Source: Vibrio nigripulchritudo ATCC 27043 (GTDB taxonomy: Bacteria; Pseudomonadota; Gammaproteobacteria; Enterobacterales; Vibrionaceae). Taken from it: 40,443 nucleotides of DNA. The notes under the pieces are model-generated. The model had not been told where the DNA came from. It made no database searches and was given only the letters and a program-made list of their open reading frames with translations. Shown one piece after another: positions 14,432 to 22,734 of this stretch. The DNA is taken from positions 1 to 40,443 of the forward strand of contig NZ_AFWJ01000212.1 in NCBI RefSeq assembly GCF_000222685.1, given 5' to 3'. The translations under genes were made by a program, and so were the position numbers. Each line of letters begins with the position of its first letter. The stretch's first letter is position 1.

Positions 14432-15387
14432 CGTTTGGGAGTCCATGTTGGTCCGGCACTATCGAGTGTCTTGCTGATTCGGTACAAACTTGCGTCGCCA
14501 GACGCAGTCACCGAAAGTGAGTAGTCACTACCAGCTGGCATCCAGATGGTGTCACCCGGATTTAAAGTGACGGCGTCTTGCCCCCACTGAACTTGCCAAT
14601 GACCGTACATCACCATCAAAACCTGATCCTGCTCTGCGTGATACGACCTGGCTTGTGGCGTATTGTGGTTAAAGAAATCGACTTCAAAACCCGGCTTATC
14701 GACGATAAGGGCATTTTCACCGATCACACTGCATGGCTTATCGTTCGCCAGAGCCATCATGTCGAGGTAGCGTGCCACGTATTTCGGGACAACTTCGCTA
14801 ACACTTGGCTGACCAATCTGGTCAAGTTCTTCTTGAGTCAGCATAGGCATCTCTTTCACGCCTTCAGGGAGGTTCTCCCCTTTTTTGGTGTCGTAGAGCC
14901 TGCCGGTTTCACTCAGTTTTAAACCATGCGCGACTGCATCTCTTAACACCTGAGGTGCCCATACAACGCCACCACCGGCATCATCGCCGCCCAGAATGGA
15001 CATGATCATGCCGTAATCAGTTCCTACGTTTTCAAAACCGCGGAAAACGTGTGTTGGGATATTAAAGATGTCGCCTTCCGATAACGTCACTTCTCCGGCT
15101 TTACCATCGTGCCCCCAGAAGAAACGCCAGCGACCTTTCAACACGAAAAAGACTTCTGCCGTGTGGTGATAATGCAATGAGTTAAAGCACTTTGGCGGTT
15201 GACCTGCTGCTCCAATATTGAAGCCCGGCGTGGCAGTAATATGTACATGCTGGTCAGGGCTCTCCGAGACTCCCCCGCCAATAATCGTGAAGTTTTCTTT
15301 TTGTGATGAACCGGGTGTATGAGCATCAATAAATGCTGTGCGACAGGGTTTGAGTTCCCCAAATCGCACCCATTGTGGGCTTTCCAT
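14428..15387 (-). CDS. Bicupin, possible dioxygenase or isomerase
   Basis: A 319-residue protein with two cupin barrels. The N-terminal cupin has a full metal motif: LHYHHTAEVFFVLKG (two His and Glu) and later the GDIFNIPTHVFRGF region with the fourth-ligand His. The C-terminal cupin (SYHAEQDQVLMVMYGHW, then NPGDTIWMPAGSDY) has only part of the ligand set and may be structural. The layout resembles gentisate-1,2-dioxygenase-type bicupins, but sequence alone does not prove ring cleavage. The start at 15387 has a strong AAGGAG site; an upstream ATG at 15423 has none. About 137 bases without a gene precede it, so it may have its own promoter. It overlaps the hydrolase gene downstream. Confidence 0.83.
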   Translation of the reverse strand: MESPQWVRFGELKPCRTAFIDAHTPGSSQKENFTIIGGGVSESPDQHVHITATPGFNIGAAGQPPKCFNSLHYHHTAEVFFVLKGRWRFFWGHDGKAGEVTLSEGDIFNIPTHVFRGFENVGTDYGMIMSILGGDDAGGGVVWAPQVLRDAVAHGLKLSETGRLYDTKKGENLPEGVKEMPMLTQEELDQIGQPSVSEVVPKYVARYLDMMALANDKPCSVIGENALIVDKPGFEVDFFNHNTPQARSYHAEQDQVLMVMYGHWQVQWGQDAVTLNPGDTIWMPAGSDYSLSVTASGDASLYRISKTLDSAGPTWTPKR

Positions 15388-15524
15388 TCTCGTTATCTCC
15401 TTTGGATTCCAACACGCGGACAAGTACTAAGCCGTCTTGCATCCGTCATGTCAGCAATAAGCGAAATTCATCGGGTTGAGCGGCTTGAACACCCAATCCC
15501 GATCATGCAACTCACTAGACTGAG

Positions 15525-16496
15525 TTACCCTGTATGCAGAGCGATTTGTTTCCAGACGGAGGTCTCGTCAAATACAACAAACTCGCGTCGAATGCCCCAA
15601 GGGCCAAACTCGACATGAGCGGCTGCCATGACATAAACGTCTGCCCCCGTTGGTGCGCCAAATCGCCCCCACCCATCATGCTTTCCTTGTAATGAGAACC
15701 GAATGGCGGCTCTCGGTGGCATCATTGGATCTTCGCGTCCAATTTGGTGTTCTATGGTAAATTCTGCGTTCGGGAAGCTGGCTCGTAACCCTTGCCAGAA
15801 GGCTTCAATCCCAGCCCAAGAGTGGATGGTTTCACCACATGGGTATTCACCCGTACAAGCACGATCGTATTCATTTCGAATGCAGGCAATATCGGCATTC
15901 ATAATGCGCTTGAGCACTTCGGCGTACTGTTTGCCGTAGGCGTTGTCGTTTCCTGTGCCTTGGTACGGTCCTTTCTTGTCTTGTTCCGGAGTAAAGGGCA
16001 CTGTGCACGTTTGCGCTCCCCCTTCATTTTCGATCTGAGTGAGAGCATATTGTTTTGGCTCCCAGCCCATCTGTTTAACGATGGCACCCAGATCCCGAAT
16101 CAGCCATTCGTCATTGATCTGATTGTTGATGGCGTGGCAATCGGCGATCACTCGGTACTTGAGCGGTGCGCCCGTGGCGTTACCGAAAATGCCGTCTCCT
16201 AAATGTGTCGCTGTAGAAAGAATTCGATGCGAGGACAACATGCCCGTTTCAGGCGTGCCACTCCATATCACGTCTTCCCCCAGCAGTTGCCTGTCTGGAA
16301 ATTCATGTAATGTCGATAAGGTGGCAGCAATGACCCCTTCATTTCCCACTGAAATACTGGCAGGTGTGCGAACGATAATATCGGGTGAGTAGTAATGCTC
16401 TAGCGTCGCAATCTCTCTGTCTTCCCAAATCTCTTTGGTGATGGACAGAATGTAATCGGGGAAGTCCTGAAACTTGCTGTCGAATCCTTTCATCAT
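15525..16496 (-). CDS. Tandem SnoaL/NTF2-like protein
   Basis: A 323-residue protein with two SnoaL-like (alpha+beta barrel, NTF2-like) domains. The first covers about residues 15-150 (LEHYYSPDIIVRTPASI, GNATGAPLKYRVIADCHAI, DEWLIRDLGAIVKQMGW). The second covers about 190-320 (TIHSWAGIEAFWQGLRASFP, RFGAPTGADVYVMAAAH, RREFVVFDETSVWKQI). SnoaL proteins catalyse aldol cyclisation, isomerisation, hydration or ester-cyclase reactions with an Asp/His pair, or only bind ligands. It begins directly after the LacI stop codon (TAG then ATG) and has no strong ribosome-binding site, so it is probably translationally coupled. The substrate is unknown. Confidence 0.82.
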   Translation of the reverse strand: MMKGFDSKFQDFPDYILSITKEIWEDREIATLEHYYSPDIIVRTPASISVGNEGVIAATLSTLHEFPDRQLLGEDVIWSGTPETGMLSSHRILSTATHLGDGIFGNATGAPLKYRVIADCHAINNQINDEWLIRDLGAIVKQMGWEPKQYALTQIENEGGAQTCTVPFTPEQDKKGPYQGTGNDNAYGKQYAEVLKRIMNADIACIRNEYDRACTGEYPCGETIHSWAGIEAFWQGLRASFPNAEFTIEHQIGREDPMMPPRAAIRFSLQGKHDGWGRFGAPTGADVYVMAAAHVEFGPWGIRREFVVFDETSVWKQIALHTG

Positions 16497-17513
16497 CTAG
16501 TTAATGTCCTTTGGCAATTTGGCTGAGCCTCGGATCACGAGCGGCGATCCGATGGCAATTTTCTGCGGTGACGCGCTGTCACCATCAATTTGTTGAAGCA
16601 AAATTCGTATGGTTTCACTGACCATAGCGTCCGCTTGCTGGCTCAGTGTGGTCAGGTTATAACTCGGCCAGCTTGCCGCAGGAACGTTGTCGTACCCCAC
16701 GACGGACACGTCCTCTGGCACCTTGATGTTCAACTCGAAGCGCAAGGTGTCCATAACCGCAAGTGCCATGTGATCATTGGCGATAAACAGCGCATCAGGC
16801 GGATCGTTTCGGAACATCTTTCGGGTAGCCTCTTTGGCTTTTTCCATCGAAAAATCCCCGACTTCTCTGGCATGTAGCTCAAACCCCTCTTGCGATAAAC
16901 CGGCTTTGAAGCCCAGTTCGCGATCGCGCTGAGTAGACGCGCCTTCCCAACCGGCAATGTAGCCGAATTTCTTATGACCACCCCGAATCAGGAACTGAGC
17001 GGCTTTCAGACCACCAACAAAGTTGTCTGAGGTCACCGCAGAAAAATCCCCTTCTTCCTGAGAACGGTTGAACAACACAATAGGTACGTTGGCCTGGCGG
17101 CACCGTTCGGCGAGCTCTGAAGTCATGGCGACCGAAGCCGCGATAATGCCATCGACCTGATAATCCAGAATCTCTTCCACCACAGAATCGATGGAGTCTG
17201 CTGTCTTGGATGCCATAAACATCAGAACGTGGTAGCCCTGTTCTTGCAGAGAATTGGAGAGTTTTTCTAACGCATCGGGGTAAAACTGGTTATCCAGATA
17301 CGCCACAATTAAACCTATGATTCGGCTCTTGCCTGATACCATGGCACGTGCCAGCGAATTGGGGCGATACCCAAGCTCATCCGCGGCTTTCTTCACTTTG
17401 TCCATGGTTTTCTGTGATACCGATGCACCGGGCGTGAATACGCGGCTCACCGCAGATTGGCTTACACCAGCGTGTTTGGCGACATCGGTTGAGGTAACTT
17501 TTTCATTTGCCAT
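16497..17513 (-). CDS. LacI/GalR-family transcriptional repressor
   Basis: A 338-residue regulator. The N-terminal LacI helix-turn-helix reads STDVAKHAGVSQSAVSRVF, with the hinge GYRPNSLARAM, followed by a periplasmic-binding-protein-like effector domain (SRIIGLIVAYLDNQFYP, VVGYDNVPAASWPSYNLTTL). The start at 17513 is chosen because it overlaps the SDR stop (TAATG); a longer frame from 17528 is less likely. It lies in the middle of the left arm of the catabolic locus. It is the natural candidate to bind the two matching operator-like sites at 22337-22352 and 22604-22619. The inducer is presumably the imported substrate or an intermediate. Confidence 0.92.
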   Translation of the reverse strand: MANEKVTSTDVAKHAGVSQSAVSRVFTPGASVSQKTMDKVKKAADELGYRPNSLARAMVSGKSRIIGLIVAYLDNQFYPDALEKLSNSLQEQGYHVLMFMASKTADSIDSVVEEILDYQVDGIIAASVAMTSELAERCRQANVPIVLFNRSQEEGDFSAVTSDNFVGGLKAAQFLIRGGHKKFGYIAGWEGASTQRDRELGFKAGLSQEGFELHAREVGDFSMEKAKEATRKMFRNDPPDALFIANDHMALAVMDTLRFELNIKVPEDVSVVGYDNVPAASWPSYNLTTLSQQADAMVSETIRILLQQIDGDSASPQKIAIGSPLVIRGSAKLPKDIN

Positions 17514-18280
17514 TATTCTGCTGTCCAACCTCCGTCCACACGTAACGAAGTGCCGGTGATCATGGCGGACGCGTCACTGGCGAGAAACACCACCGCGCCC
17601 ATCACATCTTCGACTTCTCCCACTCTTCCAATGTGGATTTTGCTCTCAATCCACGCTCGGAGATCAGGGTTTTCAAACGTGCTTTTTGTTAATTCGGTTT
17701 TGATGAAAGTCGGGCAAATGGTATTGACCCGAACCTGGTGCTTGCCCCATTCGATGGCCATGGCTTTGGTAAAGCCTTCAACCGCGTGCTTTGAGGCACA
17801 GTAGACAGCGCGCTCCAGCCCACCAACGTGCGCCATCTGGCTTGATATGGTGATAAGGCTTCCACCTCGGTTGGTATCAATCAGCTTTTTCGCCACTGCC
17901 TGGCATAAGAAATATGCCCCTTTCACGTTCACATTCATCACGGCGTCGTAGTCGTCAGGCTGAGTCGATAACGCATCGGAATGGCGAGCTAACCCAGCGG
18001 AGTTCACCAACACATCAAACGCTTCTTGCTGATGGATCAGTGCCTGAGTACCTTCAATATCTGCAACATCCATTTGCAGGACATCGACCTGCCATTGCTG
18101 GCGTTCAAACTGCTGCTTAGCGTCTTCAAGCAAATCCGCTCTGCGCGCTGCAAGCGTAACGTGAGCCCCAGCTTCTGCTAATGCAGCAGCGCACCCCAGT
18201 CCAATGCCCGACGATGCGCCACAAATCAAAGCTCGCTTACCTGTTAAATCGAATCCGGGTGAAGTTGGAAGAATTTTCAT
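17513..18280 (-). CDS. Short-chain dehydrogenase, gluconate 5-dehydrogenase-like
   Basis: A 255-residue classical SDR: GASSGIG at residues 21-27, NSAG at 93-96, the catalytic Ser near 146-147, and YCASK with Tyr160 and Lys164. The C-terminus ends in the conserved TGTSLRVDGGW. It resembles gluconate/sorbose-type reductases that oxidise a secondary alcohol of a polyhydroxylated substrate. The ATG at 18280 follows the upstream stop by one base, with CAGGGA upstream; the longer frame to 18313 overlaps that gene. It is translationally coupled to the LacI gene downstream (TAATG). Confidence 0.9.
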   Translation of the reverse strand: MKILPTSPGFDLTGKRALICGASSGIGLGCAAALAEAGAHVTLAARRADLLEDAKQQFERQQWQVDVLQMDVADIEGTQALIHQQEAFDVLVNSAGLARHSDALSTQPDDYDAVMNVNVKGAYFLCQAVAKKLIDTNRGGSLITISSQMAHVGGLERAVYCASKHAVEGFTKAMAIEWGKHQVRVNTICPTFIKTELTKSTFENPDLRAWIESKIHIGRVGEVEDVMGAVVFLASDASAMITGTSLRVDGGWTAE

Positions 18281-18281
18281 A

Positions 18282-19361
18282 TCACATTCCCTGTGGTAGT
18301 TGGATGTCGCCAATCACACGAGCTTTATTGAATTCTTTCATTCTGGCAATTACATCAATACCGAGTTGTGAATAGGCGTCGATTAAGTCCACCAGTACCC
18401 AGTTTTCCCGAATTTTTCCGTCTTCCAGTCGCCAGAAGTCCAGACTGCGTAGGGTGATTTTCTTTCCAGATGGGACGATGCCTAGCCAGCCGCCGTGCGT
18501 CAGTGTCTGACACATATTGGGCCAGCCTGTTACCGCGACATATTCACCAGAGGCAAAAAAGTGTGCGTCGATTTCTTCTTCATGCTGACCGCGATCTGGC
18601 ATGGCATTGAGAAACGGTATTTGATGCCAGTGTCGAAAGCCCGCAATGCCCCGACAGGTGCCGATGCCAGCTGGACCATACCAGCTCAGGTTTTGGTGCC
18701 AGAATCGATCCAGCGCCATCACTTCTGGTCCACCCTGACTCGGATAACGCTGCAAGTGCTCCAGCATATCCAAAACGTGTTGGCGGCTAGCCTTTGATTT
18801 CTGCGATTTTTCTGATTTCCGCAAAGGGAGGCTCCATGTATTGTCGATACCGTCGCAGGTTGCAGGTGCTGGCACTAAACCTTCTCGCCCTAATGACGGC
18901 ACCAGCGGCCAGGCGTTGGCTTGCATCATGAGTTCTGGAATGTCCCAGATGATTTGCGCTTCGACGATGGCATCGTCTTCCATCCGGTAAAATTCGTGGA
19001 ACCGCATATGGGCAAAGTGCCCGGTAGCCGGAATGTCCAGCCAAGGTTTGATAAAGGTGCCGCAGTAATAACCGGCACACCCTATCCACCCATTTTGGTC
19101 GGCATCTATGCCCGAGATAACAATGTAATCACGTCGCTCCAGATCCGGCATCGCATCAGCAAGTGAAGTAACACAAGCATCGAACCAGTCCGCAGGCGAA
19201 TGGTAATCCCCAAATGGCGCGCACATGTGAAACGTGGCGTCGGAAGCAAAAACAGAGCCCACCTGCATTCGGGCTAAGGCGATGTCTCCCTTATAAAGAG
19301 ACTGTCGCCATTGTGCTAGCAGGCTGAATAACTGTTCTGCTGCATGCTGGGAATCTGACAT
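18282..19361 (-). CDS. Tandem SnoaL/NTF2-like protein
   Basis: A 359-residue protein with two SnoaL-like domains. The first spans about 10-150 (ATFHMCAPFGDY, DIPATGHFAHMRFHEFYRM) and the second about 205-345 (SWYGPAGIGTCRGIAGF, GIVPSGKKITLRSLDFWRL, RENWVLVDLIDAYSQLGI). A low-complexity linker (RKSEKSQKSKASRQ) joins them. Both halves align with the protein at 26021-27025, so the two are paralogues. The start at 19361 has a strong GGAGG site; 19373 is possible. It lies 18 bases after the HisD-family gene. The enzyme activity is unknown; cyclase, isomerase or hydratase chemistry is possible. Confidence 0.84.
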   Translation of the reverse strand: MSDSQHAAEQLFSLLAQWRQSLYKGDIALARMQVGSVFASDATFHMCAPFGDYHSPADWFDACVTSLADAMPDLERRDYIVISGIDADQNGWIGCAGYYCGTFIKPWLDIPATGHFAHMRFHEFYRMEDDAIVEAQIIWDIPELMMQANAWPLVPSLGREGLVPAPATCDGIDNTWSLPLRKSEKSQKSKASRQHVLDMLEHLQRYPSQGGPEVMALDRFWHQNLSWYGPAGIGTCRGIAGFRHWHQIPFLNAMPDRGQHEEEIDAHFFASGEYVAVTGWPNMCQTLTHGGWLGIVPSGKKITLRSLDFWRLEDGKIRENWVLVDLIDAYSQLGIDVIARMKEFNKARVIGDIQLPQGM

Positions 19362-19379
19362 TGCCACCTCCATCAGTCG

Positions 19380-20690
19380 TTACTGAGCCGGTTGTCCGTA
19401 GGGCACGTCTTTATTGCCGTAGCGACGCACTCGCAAGTTGCACTGTTCGGCATGACCAACAAACCCTTCCAGAATACAAAGCCGCGAACCGTATTCACCT
19501 ATTTGAGTGGCGGCTTCATCGGTTGTTACTTTTTGGTAGCTGTGGGTTTTCAGGTATTTACCTACCCACAGCCCACCAGTGTAGCGTCCCGCTTTTTGGG
19601 TTGGCAGAGTGTGGTTGGTGCCAATCACCTTGTCGCCGTTGGCAACATTGGTTCTTGCTCCCAAGAACAAACCACCGTAGCAGGTCATGTTTTCTAGGAA
19701 CCAGTCGTCGCGATCCGTCATCACTTGCACGTGCTCGTACGCTTTGTCTTCCGAGACTTGCAGCATTTCTTCGTAACTTTCGCAGAGAATGATTTCACCG
19801 TAATCTTCCCAGCTGGCAGACGCGGTTTCCGCCGTCGGCAGAATCTTAAGGATGCGTTCAATTTCAGCCATGGTGTCTTCTGCCAGTTTTCGGCTGTTGG
19901 TCACCAAAGCCGCGGGGGAGTTAAAACCGTGCTCCGCCTGACCTAACAAGTCTGTGGCACACATTTCTGCATCGACGGTGTCGTCGGCAATCACCATGGT
20001 TTCGGTTGGTCCGGCAAACAGGTCGATGCCCACTCGCCCGAAAAGTTGGCGCTTGGCTTCTGCCACAAAGGCATTGCCGGGGCCTACCAACAGGTGAACA
20101 GGGTCGATGGTGTCGGTGCCAATCGCCATGGCGCCTACAGCCTGAATGCCACCAATCACGTAAATTTCATCGGCACCACCGATGTGCATAGCCGCTACAA
20201 CCGCTGGGTTCGGCTCCCCTTTAAAAGGAGGAGTACAGGCAACAATGCGCGGAACCCCTGCCACTTTGGCAGTGGCTACCGACATGTGCGCCGAAGCCAC
20301 CATGGGGAATTTGCCACCAGGGACATAGCAGCCAACACTTTGCACCGGAATATGCTTGTGACCTAATATCACACCGGGCAGCGTCTCCACTTCGATATCT
20401 TGCATGGAATCGCGCTGTGCTTTGGCAAAATTAACTACTTGGTCGTGTGCAAATTGAATATCCGCCAAATCCCGCTCAGGCACTTTGGCAATCAGAGCTT
20501 GGATCTGTTCTTCAGAGAGTCGGAATGAGTCTGGGGAATAGCTATCGAATTTATCCGACAGTTCACGTACCGCTTTGTCGCCTTCGCGTTCGATGTACGC
20601 CAGTGTATCGGCGACCACAGATGCAACCTTGGCGTTATCTGACGCTTTGTCCTGCTCTGGTTTGCTGCTTTTTAAATATTCAATTGTCAT
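19380..20690 (-). CDS. Histidinol-dehydrogenase-family NAD-dependent alcohol dehydrogenase, HpsN-like
   Basis: A 436-residue protein of the HisD family. Visible family motifs: [17 protein letters not shown], the [12 protein letters not shown] segment, DLFAGPTE, the Zn-site region [14 protein letters not shown] (Glu-His catalytic pair), GTNHTLPT and the C-terminal EGFVGHAEQ. HisD-type enzymes oxidise an alcohol to an acid in two NAD-dependent steps. It is not in a his operon. Its sequence style (MTIEYLK, then [13 protein letters not shown]) is that of the catabolic branch which includes the sulfopropanediol dehydrogenase HpsN. The substrate may differ, since no sulfonate lyase is nearby. Start 20690 is preferred on family similarity; ATG 20699 is also possible. 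Confidence 0.85.
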   Translation of the reverse strand: MTIEYLKSSKPEQDKASDNAKVASVVADTLAYIEREGDKAVRELSDKFDSYSPDSFRLSEEQIQALIAKVPERDLADIQFAHDQVVNFAKAQRDSMQDIEVETLPGVILGHKHIPVQSVGCYVPGGKFPMVASAHMSVATAKVAGVPRIVACTPPFKGEPNPAVVAAMHIGGADEIYVIGGIQAVGAMAIGTDTIDPVHLLVGPGNAFVAEAKRQLFGRVGIDLFAGPTETMVIADDTVDAEMCATDLLGQAEHGFNSPAALVTNSRKLAEDTMAEIERILKILPTAETASASWEDYGEIILCESYEEMLQVSEDKAYEHVQVMTDRDDWFLENMTCYGGLFLGARTNVANGDKVIGTNHTLPTQKAGRYTGGLWVGKYLKTHSYQKVTTDEAATQIGEYGSRLCILEGFVGHAEQCNLRVRRYGNKDVPYGQPAQ

Positions 20691-20718
20691 GATTTCCATT
20701 CATCCTGTTTGATTGCTT

Positions 20719-21249
20719 CTATCGCTGTGGTCTTGGTGGGGTTCGTTCGCCCCGGTCATAGGCTTCCCAGCCTTCACCGTTGAAGACGTCCACCCCTAAC
20801 TGCGCAAGTACATGGGGAAAGTCCACCATGACCCAGTTGTCGACAATTTTTCCGTCCTGCACTTTCCAGAAATCCATATAGCGGATTTCCACTTTTTTCC
20901 CTGTAGGGGCAACGCCCATAAACTCGCCGCTGTGGGTGGCTTCCTGTCGACCAAATGCTGCTGCCCATTCCCCCATATACAAACGCGCTTCATCGACACA
21001 CGATTTGTCGGAAAATGCCGCTTGAAAAGGTCGCTGCCAGTTTTCCTGAAACTCTTGCAGCCCGTTTTTCCTGCCACATCCTTGATTGCCTAACCAACGA
21101 AACTGCTGAGAGAAAAACTGACCTATGTCGTCAATTCGGTGATCGTTTAACCCGTCAACCATGCCTTCGATCACCGCTCGGGTTTCGTCGGTTTTGCTCA
21201 TATCGGTATCGCGGGATAATTCAGCTTGCTGAGGTCTTGAACCTTTCAT
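20719..21249 (-). CDS. Single-domain SnoaL/NTF2-like protein
   Basis: A 176-residue protein with one SnoaL-like domain (about residues 20-160). It matches the C-terminal domain of the tandem proteins in the same locus: FRWLGNQGCGRKNGLQEF corresponds to SWYGPAGIG, and GVAPTGKKVEIRYMDFWKV plus DNWVMVDFPHVLAQLG align with their last strands. The ATG at 21249 overlaps the ATPase stop (ATGA) and has GGAGG upstream, so translation is coupled. A second ATG at 21201 lacks a ribosome-binding site. Function unknown beyond the fold. Confidence 0.83.
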   Translation of the reverse strand: MKGSRPQQAELSRDTDMSKTDETRAVIEGMVDGLNDHRIDDIGQFFSQQFRWLGNQGCGRKNGLQEFQENWQRPFQAAFSDKSCVDEARLYMGEWAAAFGRQEATHSGEFMGVAPTGKKVEIRYMDFWKVQDGKIVDNWVMVDFPHVLAQLGVDVFNGEGWEAYDRGERTPPRPQR

Positions 21250-22316
21250 GATGCCTCCGCCAAAACAGGGGAAATTCGCGCTCCGGTCTGTGCATCAAAC
21301 AGGTGACATGAAGCAATGGGAATGTGTGCCGAAAAGGGCTGACCAATATCGATTCTGAAATCTTTGTCCGCCTTGATTGCGACAAACGCATGACCAACTT
21401 TGGCGGTGATCATGGTGGCGTCACCCAGAAGCTCCATGGAATACACATCAGCCTGAACCTGAGCAGACTCCCCGCTCAAACTGGCGTCCTCCGCTCTGAA
21501 ACCTAATGTGACCTTGCCAGACAACGAAGCATCCAGACCAGAAATGGTGATCCCCTCAGCTTCGAATGTGCCGTCGGTAATCGTACCTTCCACTAAGTTC
21601 ATTGCCGGGGAGCCAATAAAGCTCGCCACAAAGGTATTGGCAGGGTTGTTGTAAATCTCGGTTGGGGAACCCACTTGCTGAACCACCCCTTTGTTCATGA
21701 CAACAACACGATCGGCCAGAGTCATGGCTTCGATTTGATCGTGCGTCACGTAAATCGTGGTGACTTTGAGCTCGTGTGTCAGGTTCTTGATTTGCGCGCG
21801 GGTCGAGACACGCAATTTTGCGTCGAGGTTAGATAAGGGTTCATCCATTAAAAAGACATTCGGCTCACGCACAATCGCCCGAGCCAAAGCCACACGCTGG
21901 CGCTGACCGCCAGACAGCTCTGAAGGTTTGCGATGCAAGAACTCATTTAGCTCGACCATCTCTGCGGCTTTCATGACCTTTTCATCGTGAGTTTCTGGGT
22001 CGATCTTACGTACCTTGAGCGGAAACCGGATGTTTTCATACACCGTCATATTCGGATACAACGCATAGCTCTGGAACACCATGGCGACGTCTCGATCCTT
22101 TGGTTCAAGCTCGTTCACCACTTTTCCGTCAATCAGAATTTCGCCATCAGAAACGCTTTCAAGCCCTGCGATGATTCTCATGGTGGTGGTTTTTCCACAA
22201 CCGGAGGGACCAAGCAAAACCAGGAACTCCTGATCGGAGATCGTCAAATCAAAGTCGTTGACCCCGATAAATCCGCCCCAACGCTTATTGACGTGTCGTA
22301 GTTGTATTTCCGCCAT
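21246..22316 (-). CDS. ABC importer ATPase, MalK/UgpC type
   Basis: A 356-residue ATPase of the CUT1 sugar-type importers. It has Walker A GPSGCGKTT, the Q-loop VFQSYALYPNMTVYENI, signature LSGGQRQRVALARA, Walker B VFLMDEPLSNLDAK and the switch His in YVTHDQIEAM. A C-terminal TOBE/MalK-like domain follows (about 240-356). The start at 22316 has AAGGA upstream and puts the first strand at its usual place; the frame to 22352 is an extension into the operator. It is first in the left arm. Its partners, the binding protein and two permeases, are first in the right arm, so expression of all parts depends on the shared divergent promoter region. Confidence 0.94.
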   Translation of the reverse strand: MAEIQLRHVNKRWGGFIGVNDFDLTISDQEFLVLLGPSGCGKTTTMRIIAGLESVSDGEILIDGKVVNELEPKDRDVAMVFQSYALYPNMTVYENIRFPLKVRKIDPETHDEKVMKAAEMVELNEFLHRKPSELSGGQRQRVALARAIVREPNVFLMDEPLSNLDAKLRVSTRAQIKNLTHELKVTTIYVTHDQIEAMTLADRVVVMNKGVVQQVGSPTEIYNNPANTFVASFIGSPAMNLVEGTITDGTFEAEGITISGLDASLSGKVTLGFRAEDASLSGESAQVQADVYSMELLGDATMITAKVGHAFVAIKADKDFRIDIGQPFSAHIPIASCHLFDAQTGARISPVLAEAS

Positions 22317-22336
22317 GAAATGTCCTTTTTCAAATT

Positions 22337-22352
22337 TTGGGTACGTATTCAA
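22337..22352 (-). promoter_or_regulatory. Operator-like site for the LacI regulator, left arm
   Basis: Minus-strand sequence TTGAATACGTACCCAA, a partial palindrome centred on TACGTA with a central CG as in LacI-family operators. It agrees with the right-arm site at 13 of 16 positions. It abuts a possible -10 (TAATTT, 22352-22357) with -35 TTGTTG (22375-22380, 17-bp spacer), so a bound repressor would block the start of transcription. Confidence 0.6.
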
Positions 22353-22398
22353 AATTATCAGACGACTTTTTAATCAACAAGGTCACAATTTAAGCAAA

Positions 22399-22414
22399 TT
22401 AGAAGATGATCACA
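22399..22414. promoter_or_regulatory. Possible CRP site in the divergent promoter region
   Basis: TTAGA-AGATGA-TCACA matches 8 of the 10 core positions of TGTGA-N6-TCACA. Its centre lies about 61.5 bases upstream of the transcription start inferred for the left arm, the class I spacing. One half-site is weak. Confidence 0.4.
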
Positions 22415-22603
22415 CTAATAACAATTCAATCAAAAAGTGTGAAAAACCGGATATTTTCAATAATTCAAAGAGTTACAGCGATACTCAAAACACTTAGAAA
22501 TTAAAATAAATTATTTAAATTCATAAAGTTAAATAAATAAATACAATTTATTCACAAATAAAATACAAATCTTGATCAAACGTAACTTTAAAGCATAGGA
22601 TTT

Positions 22604-22619
22604 TTGCATACGTTCCCAT
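22604..22619 (+). promoter_or_regulatory. Operator-like site for the LacI regulator, right arm
   Basis: TTGCATACGTTCCCAT matches the left-arm site at 13 of 16 positions, in mirrored orientation. It lies two bases after a possible -10 (TAGGAT, 22596-22601), with TTGATC at 22572-22577 and an 18-bp spacer. It covers roughly +1 to +12 of the binding-protein transcript. Confidence 0.6.
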
Positions 22620-22734
22620 TTTTTAGGAAAAGGGCAAGGAAGTGCTGCTGAGTTATCCAAGTCGTTTAACGGCGAAATCAGCCGCCTGTCGTGGTATTGC
22701 CCACTTGATGCTGCCAGCTAAAGGAGTAGAAAAC

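Noticed and set aside
19380-20690. hisD of histidine biosynthesis
   Set aside because: No other his genes are near, and the sequence style and context are those of the catabolic branch of the family.
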